Made by a program: the position numbers and the translations under genes | From: Bacilli bacterium | Lineage (GTDB): Bacteria; Bacillota_I; Bacilli_A; RFN20; CAG-826 | Direction: 5' to 3' | DNA length: 10,271 nucleotides | Assembly (NCBI GenBank): GCA_017619815.1 | Contig: JAFZRR010000060.1 | Span: forward strand, 1 to 10,271 | In this document: positions 6,419 to 10,271 of the stretch, in pieces | Position numbering within the stretch: position 1 is the stretch's first letter | Layout of the letters: each line of letters opens with the position of its first letter | The notes under the pieces: generated by a model | What the model was told of the DNA's origin: nothing | Seen by the model: only the letters and a program-made list of their open reading frames with translations | The model's database searches: none

Positions 6419-6983
6419 TGAAGAAGAATTAGAACAAGAAACTCTTGAAAAAGAGAATCCCCGAAAGTCCTTCCAAAAGAAACTTCATAAATTAGAAGAA
6501 GAGAAGGAAAAAGCGAAAGCGGATGCAGAGCATTGGAAAAATGAATACTTCCGTGCCTATGCTGATACGCAAAACTTAAGAAAACAATTAGAAAAGGACC
6601 ATATGTCCGCGATGAAATACCGCGCTGAAGGATTCATTGATGAATTACTTCCAGTGCTCGATAGCTTCTTCGCCGTTCTGAAGAACGAACCAACAGATCC
6701 AAACTTAAAGAACTATCTAATTGGATTCCAATATATCTACCGCAACTTAACTGCTGCGTTAGAAAACGAAGGTGTTACCGAAATAGCACCAAAGGTGGGA
6801 GATAAATTCTCACCAGATACCATGCAAGCTGTGGAAACCGTGGAAAGCGATGGAGAAGAAAACGTTATCGTTGATGTCCATGTCAAAGGATACAAACTCC
6901 ATGACCGCTTAATTAGACCGGCAAACGTCACAGTGAGCGTGAAACACAAAGAAACTAAACAAGAAGAAAAAACCGATGCATAA
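6405..6983 (+). CDS. grpE: Nucleotide exchange factor GrpE
   Basis: Co-chaperone that releases ADP from DnaK, acting as a cytoplasmic dimer. From the chosen ATG the product has 192 residues. It has an acidic N-terminus, a long coiled-coil (about 22-75) containing the family segment YFRAYADTQNLRKQLEKD (48-65), a four-helix-bundle region with FIDELLPVLDSF (77-88), and the C-terminal beta domain ending in VKGYKLHDRLIRPANVTVS (160-178), which matches the GrpE signature. The Lys/Glu-rich C-terminal tail is normal. The start is uncertain by a few codons (6402, 6405 or 6411) and overlaps the end of hrcA by about 14 bases, so the genes are probably translationally coupled. The dnaK ATG follows 17 bases after its stop. 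Confidence 0.95.
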   Translation: MRMPNEEELEQETLEKENPRKSFQKKLHKLEEEKEKAKADAEHWKNEYFRAYADTQNLRKQLEKDHMSAMKYRAEGFIDELLPVLDSFFAVLKNEPTDPNLKNYLIGFQYIYRNLTAALENEGVTEIAPKVGDKFSPDTMQAVETVESDGEENVIVDVHVKGYKLHDRLIRPANVTVSVKHKETKQEEKTDA

Positions 6984-7000
6984 ATAAGGAGGAAATAATT

Positions 7001-8836
7001 ATGGCAAAAGAAATTATCTTAGGTATCGATTTAGGTACAACAAACTCCGTCGTGAGTTATCTACAAGCCGATGGCACCGTTAAGGTCATCCCAAATCCAG
7101 AAGGAACCCCAACAACTCCATCCGTCGTTGCTTTTAAAGCAAGTGGTGAAGAAATCGTTGGTAACGCTGCCAAAAGACAAGCAGTTATGAATCCAGATAC
7201 AGTCAGTTCCATTAAGAGAAAAATGGGTACTGCTGAAAAGGTCCATATCAACTGCATCAATAAGGATTTCACTCCACAAGAAATCTCTGCGAAGGTTCTC
7301 GCATATATGAAGAACTATGCCGAAAAGAATATCGGCCAAAAAATCCAAAAAGCCGTTATTACTGTTCCTGCATACTTCAACGACGCACAACGTCAAGCAA
7401 CTAAAGATGCTGGCCAAATCGCTGGCTTAGAAGTTGTCCGTATTATTAACGAACCAACAGCCGCCGCTTTAGCGTATGGCTTAGAAAATGAAAAATCCGA
7501 GAAAATCTTAGTCTTTGACTTAGGTGGTGGTACATTCGACGTTTCCATCCTCGATATCGGTGATGGTACATTCGAAGTTATTTCTACCGCTGGTGATAAT
7601 AAACTCGGTGGTGATGACTGGGATCAAGTTGTCGCTGATTGGATTAAAGCCCAAATCAAAATTGAAACAAACGTCGATATTACCGACAAAGCTTCATTAC
7701 AAAGAATTAGAGAAGCCGCTGAAAAAGCTAAGATTGAATTATCCGCTTTAACAGAAACAGTTATCTCCTTACCATTTATCTCTATGACCAGTGCGGGCCC
7801 AGTTAACTTTGAGACCACATTAACTAGAGCTAAATTCCAAGACTTAACACGTCATCTCTTAAAGAGATGTGAAGAACCAGTTAGACGTGCATTAGCCGAT
7901 GCTCATATGGGCGCTAATGAACTCAACCAAGTTCTCTTAATCGGTGGTTCCATCCGTATGCCAGCCGTTCAAGAACTCGTCAAACAACTTACTGGTAAAA
8001 CACCAAACTTATCCGTTAACCCAGATGAAGCTGTCTCTATCGGTGCTGCCTACCAAGGTGGTGTCGTCAGTGGTGATGTTAAGGATGTCGTCTTATTAGA
8101 CGTCACCCCATTAACCTTAGGTATTGAAACATTAGGTGAAGTTATGACTCCACTTATTCCACGTAATACCACAATCCCAACCACAAAGAGTCAAATCTTC
8201 TCAACCGCTGCGGATAACCAACCAGCCGTTGACATTATGGTCTATCAAGGCGAACGTCCAATGGCCCACGACAACAAATTATTAGGTCACTTCCAATTAA
8301 CTGGTATTAAACCAGCTCGTAGAGGTGAACCAAGAATTGAAGTTACATTCTCTATCGACGTTAACGGTATCGTTAAAGTCTCCGCAAAAGACTTAGACAC
8401 ACAAAAAGAACAAAATATCACAATTTCTGGTTCTAATGGTTTAAGCAAAGAAGATATCGATAGAATGGTCCGTGAAGCCGAAGAAAACGCTGAAGCTGAT
8501 AACAAGAGAAAAGAAGAAACCGAACTCAAGAACAAAGCCGAATCATTTATCAATGATATCGACGCTGCGATGAGAGAAAAAGGCGATTCTATGGATCCAG
8601 CGCAAAAAGAACAAACTCAAAAATTAAGAGATGAGTTAAAGACTGCGTTAGACAATAACGATATGGAAACACTCAAGAAACGTATCGGTGAATTAGAACA
8701 AGCTGCTGCTTATATGCAACAACAACAAGCTAACCAAGGTGCTACTCCAAATAATGGTGGAGATCAACCTGCTGGTAGCAATCCAGATGATGTCGTCGAT
8801 GCCGACTTCACCAAAAAAGGCGACAACAACGCTTAA
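7001..8836 (+). CDS. dnaK: Chaperone protein DnaK (Hsp70)
   Basis: ATP-dependent Hsp70 that binds exposed hydrophobic segments of client proteins, with DnaJ and GrpE as partners. The ATPase domain holds the phosphate loops DLGTTNS (10-16) and DLGGGTFD (173-180), INEPTAAALAYG (149-160), and GGSIRMPAVQ (315-324) in the adenosine site, where Ile318 stands in the usual Thr position. The inter-domain linker VLLDV is at 364-368, followed by the beta-sandwich substrate domain and a helical lid (about 480-575). The C-terminus is Gln/Asn/Gly-rich and ends near DDVVDADF (596-603). The 611 residues equal the Gram-positive form, without the insertion of Gram-negative DnaK. The 'GGDDWD' (203-208) variant is common in Mollicutes/Erysipelotrichia-like bacteria. 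AAGGAGG is 8 bases ahead of the ATG. Confidence 0.98.
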   Translation: MAKEIILGIDLGTTNSVVSYLQADGTVKVIPNPEGTPTTPSVVAFKASGEEIVGNAAKRQAVMNPDTVSSIKRKMGTAEKVHINCINKDFTPQEISAKVLAYMKNYAEKNIGQKIQKAVITVPAYFNDAQRQATKDAGQIAGLEVVRIINEPTAAALAYGLENEKSEKILVFDLGGGTFDVSILDIGDGTFEVISTAGDNKLGGDDWDQVVADWIKAQIKIETNVDITDKASLQRIREAAEKAKIELSALTETVISLPFISMTSAGPVNFETTLTRAKFQDLTRHLLKRCEEPVRRALADAHMGANELNQVLLIGGSIRMPAVQELVKQLTGKTPNLSVNPDEAVSIGAAYQGGVVSGDVKDVVLLDVTPLTLGIETLGEVMTPLIPRNTTIPTTKSQIFSTAADNQPAVDIMVYQGERPMAHDNKLLGHFQLTGIKPARRGEPRIEVTFSIDVNGIVKVSAKDLDTQKEQNITISGSNGLSKEDIDRMVREAEENAEADNKRKEETELKNKAESFINDIDAAMREKGDSMDPAQKEQTQKLRDELKTALDNNDMETLKKRIGELEQAAAYMQQQQANQGATPNNGGDQPAGSNPDDVVDADFTKKGDNNA

Positions 8837-8858
8837 TTAGATTATATCTAAAACTAAT

Positions 8859-8884
8859 CCGTTAGGGCCTTCGGGCCCTTTCGG
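8859..8884 (+). promoter_or_regulatory. UUCG-tetraloop hairpin between dnaK and dnaJ
   Basis: AGGGCC (8864-8869) and GGCCCT (8874-8879) form a GC-rich 6-bp stem capped by a C(TTCG)G tetraloop. An outer 3-bp stem, CCG/CGG (8859-8861 with 8882-8884), lies across a TT/TT internal loop. The T-run is only four bases and is interrupted by the outer stem, so this is not a normal terminator. It is more likely an mRNA stability or processing element, or a partial attenuator, that lowers dnaJ output relative to dnaK. Confidence 0.7.
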
Positions 8885-8911
8885 TGAATATTAAGGAAAG
8901 GAGAATATTAT

Positions 8912-10045
8912 ATGGCTGAAAAAAGAGATTTTTATGAAGTCTTAGGTGTGAAAAAGAACGCCACTAAAGATGAAATTAAAAGTGCTTATCGTAAATTAGC
9001 TAAAACCTATCACCCAGATAATAAAGAGACAGGCGATGAAGCCAAATTTAAAGAAGTACAAGAAGCCTATGATATCCTTTATGATGATCAAAAGAGAAGC
9101 GCTTATGACCAATTTGGTCATGCTGCCTTTGAACAAGCTGGTGGAAATCCAGGCGCCAACCCATTCCAAGGTGGATTTGGTGGCGGTGGATTTGGAGGAT
9201 TCTCCGATTTAGGTGATATCTTCAACCAATTCTTCGGTGGAGGCGCTAGACAAAGAGGAAATCCAACTGGACCTCGTAGAGGTAATGATGTCGTTAACCG
9301 TATCAAGATTGATTTCATGGATGCGATTAATGGTTCTGATAAAGAAATGACTATTGAAGTCGATGAATTATGTGTCGCTTGTGGTGGTACAGGTGCGGCT
9401 TCATCAAGTGATATCTCCGTCTGTTCAAACTGTAAAGGCGCTGGATATGTCAGTGTCAGAAGACAATCATTATTCGGTACAGTCCAAAGCCAAGAAACAT
9501 GTCCATCATGTAATGGTTCTGGCAAAACGATCAAAAATAAATGTAAAGAATGTGGTGGTAAAGGATATAACCACAAGAGAAAAACAATTAAGATTCATAT
9601 CCCAGCAGGTATTAAATCCGGACAACAAATCATTTCCCGTGGCAATGGTGAAAGAGGTGTTAACGGTGGTCCTAATGGTGACTTATATATTGAAATCCTC
9701 GTTAAGGAACATTCCTTCTTCAAACGTGAAGGCAATGATATCGCCTTAACAATCCCACTCGACTTTGTCGATGCTTGCTTAGGAACCAAGGTTGATGTTC
9801 CAACCGTTTATGGAGATGTGACATTAACAATTCCTGAAGGTAGTCAACCTGGCCAAGTCCTTCGTATGAAGGGTTGCGGTGTCAAAGACCTTAGAAGTGG
9901 TAAGCCTGGCGATCAATATGTGAAGTTAGATATCAAGGTTCCAACATCCTTGAGCAAAGACCAAAAAGAAGCTTTGCAAAGATTTAAAGAAGCGAAGAAA
10001 GATGACGGTCTGTTTGCTAAATTCAAAAAAATGTTCAAAAAATAA
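8912..10045 (+). CDS. dnaJ: Chaperone protein DnaJ (Hsp40, type A)
   Basis: J-domain co-chaperone that stimulates DnaK ATP hydrolysis and delivers substrates. The order is a J domain (1-70) with the essential HPD at 34-36, a Gly/Phe-rich region (about 77-112), a zinc-finger domain with four CxxCxGxG-type repeats (Cys pairs 154/157, 171/174, 197/200 and 211/214), then two beta-barrel substrate domains, and a basic C-terminal tail. All eight zinc ligands are present. The 377 residues are the normal type A length. The start follows AAAGGAG by 8 bases. The 75-base gap from dnaK contains a strong hairpin, so dnaJ is probably the lower-expressed last gene of the hrcA operon, ending in a clear terminator. 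Confidence 0.98.
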   Translation: MAEKRDFYEVLGVKKNATKDEIKSAYRKLAKTYHPDNKETGDEAKFKEVQEAYDILYDDQKRSAYDQFGHAAFEQAGGNPGANPFQGGFGGGGFGGFSDLGDIFNQFFGGGARQRGNPTGPRRGNDVVNRIKIDFMDAINGSDKEMTIEVDELCVACGGTGAASSSDISVCSNCKGAGYVSVRRQSLFGTVQSQETCPSCNGSGKTIKNKCKECGGKGYNHKRKTIKIHIPAGIKSGQQIISRGNGERGVNGGPNGDLYIEILVKEHSFFKREGNDIALTIPLDFVDACLGTKVDVPTVYGDVTLTIPEGSQPGQVLRMKGCGVKDLRSGKPGDQYVKLDIKVPTSLSKDQKEALQRFKEAKKDDGLFAKFKKMFKK

Positions 10046-10070
10046 GACTCTTCATGAGTCTTTTTCTTTT
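10044..10070 (+). terminator. Intrinsic terminator after dnaJ
   Basis: AAGACTC (10044-10050) and GAGTCTT (10056-10062) form a 7-bp stem with a 5-base loop, followed by TTTTTCTTTT. The stem includes the last two bases of the dnaJ stop. It marks the end of the heat-shock operon. Confidence 0.85.
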
Positions 10071-10100
10071 ATCAAAAAGTTTTTTGTAACTAAAACGTAA

Positions 10101-10134
10101 AAAGACCCCCTATTGGTTTGGTAGGAGGTACTTT
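10101..10134 (+). promoter_or_regulatory. Hairpin that buries the ribosome binding site of the C39 gene
   Basis: AAAG (10101-10104) pairs with CTTT (10131-10134), and ACC (10105-10107) with GGT (10127-10129). After one C-A mismatch, CCTAT (10109-10113) pairs with GTAGG (10121-10125, one wobble). The loop is 7 bases and A10130 is bulged. The whole AGGAGG (10123-10128) lies in the 3' arm, and the hairpin ends directly before the ATG at 10135. Folded, it should block ribosome entry. Confidence 0.6.
10123..10128 (+). promoter_or_regulatory. AGGAGG ribosome binding site of the C39 gene
   Basis: A perfect AGGAGG lies 6 bases before the ATG at 10135 and fixes this start. It is contained within the hairpin described at 10101-10134. 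Confidence 0.85.
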
Positions 10135-10271
10135 ATGTTTTATATCCCACAGATTCAAAAAGACGACTGCGGATTTGCTTGTCTTAAGATGGTTCTTGCT
10201 AATCTCAATAAAGATAAAAACTATCTGTTCTTACCGCAGGATGAGAGTCATGGTGCCTATTCTTATAATGA
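10135..10271 (+). CDS. Peptidase C39-domain protein (bacteriocin/RiPP-type ABC exporter?), 3'-truncated by window edge
   Basis: Only 45 codons are in the window. Residues 6-19 match the catalytic signature of peptidase family C39: Q6-x4-D11-C12-x2-A15-x3-M19, with Gln6 as oxyanion residue and Cys12 as nucleophile. The Tyr/Phe-Gly that usually follows the Met by four residues is replaced by Leu-Asn. C39 domains usually sit at the N-terminus of ABC transporters that cut double-glycine leaders and export bacteriocins or signal peptides. Stand-alone C39 proteases also exist, and the missing 3' end decides between them. The His and Asp of the catalytic triad would lie beyond the window. The start is supported by AGGAGG. 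The gene follows the dnaJ terminator and no clear promoter is visible, so it may have an unusual promoter or rely on read-through. Confidence 0.8.
   Translation, partial: MFYIPQIQKDDCGFACLKMVLANLNKDKNYLFLPQDESHGAYSYN

Noticed and set aside
7061..7417. 118-codon reverse-strand open frame
   Set aside because: It lies wholly within the dnaK ATPase domain, with no independent signal.
8864..8880. Intrinsic terminator between dnaK and dnaJ
   Set aside because: The stem is strong, but the T-run is only four bases and is followed by CGG that pairs back with the outer stem.
9118..9576. 152-codon reverse-strand open frame rich in Pro
   Set aside because: It is a mirror of the Gly-rich and zinc-finger part of dnaJ. 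Strong coding evidence on the + strand explains it.
10071..10100. Promoter for the C39 gene
   Set aside because: The A/T-rich stretch has no -35/-10 pair with acceptable spacing. TTGTAA (10084-10089) lacks a matching -10.

Overview
The window is a compact, single-strand stretch of a low-to-moderate GC Gram-positive-type (Bacillota) chromosome. It is the lepA / hemW / hrcA-grpE-dnaK-dnaJ neighbourhood that is conserved across Bacillota. The ribosome binding sites are strong AGGAGG types. DnaK is the ~611-residue Gram-positive length. All Trp codons seen are TGG, and no in-frame TGA interrupts a gene, so the TGA=Trp code of Mycoplasma does not apply here. The DnaK 'GGDDWD' signature, the CIRCE/HrcA control and the gene content fit the Erysipelotrichia / Acholeplasma / RF39-like side of Bacillota, but this placement is only an inference.

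Layout. 1-1812: lepA (elongation factor 4), with its first few codons cut off by the window edge. 1813-1904: a terminator region merged with a TATAAT promoter. 1905-5249: a four-gene cluster. It holds a Fic-fold protein whose catalytic motif has been lost and which carries a Pro-rich linker and a C-terminal winged helix, a small single-pass membrane protein with an acidic tail, hemW (radical SAM heme chaperone), and an RDD-type membrane protein. Its genes abut or overlap, and it ends in an intrinsic terminator at about 5278-5305. 5304-10070: the HrcA regulon operon hrcA-grpE-dnaK-dnaJ. Its promoter lies between two CIRCE operators, a UUCG-tetraloop hairpin sits between dnaK and dnaJ, and a good terminator follows dnaJ. 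10101-10271: a hairpin that buries a Shine-Dalgarno sequence, followed by the start of a gene whose N-terminus carries the cysteine-protease signature of peptidase family C39 (the leader-peptidase domain of bacteriocin/RiPP exporters). The window edge truncates this gene.

How the genes work together. HrcA represses its own operon through CIRCE. GrpE and DnaJ are the nucleotide-exchange factor and J-domain co-chaperone of DnaK. LepA and HemW are housekeeping neighbours found next to this operon in many Bacillota. The Fic-like gene and the small membrane gene are unusual insertions between lepA and hemW, and the C39 gene after dnaJ is accessory. The points most worth a second look are the pseudo-Fic protein, the SD-sequestering leader of the C39 gene, and the double CIRCE. 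No RNA genes, CRISPR arrays or mobile elements are visible. No gene-free stretch exceeds about 150 bases.
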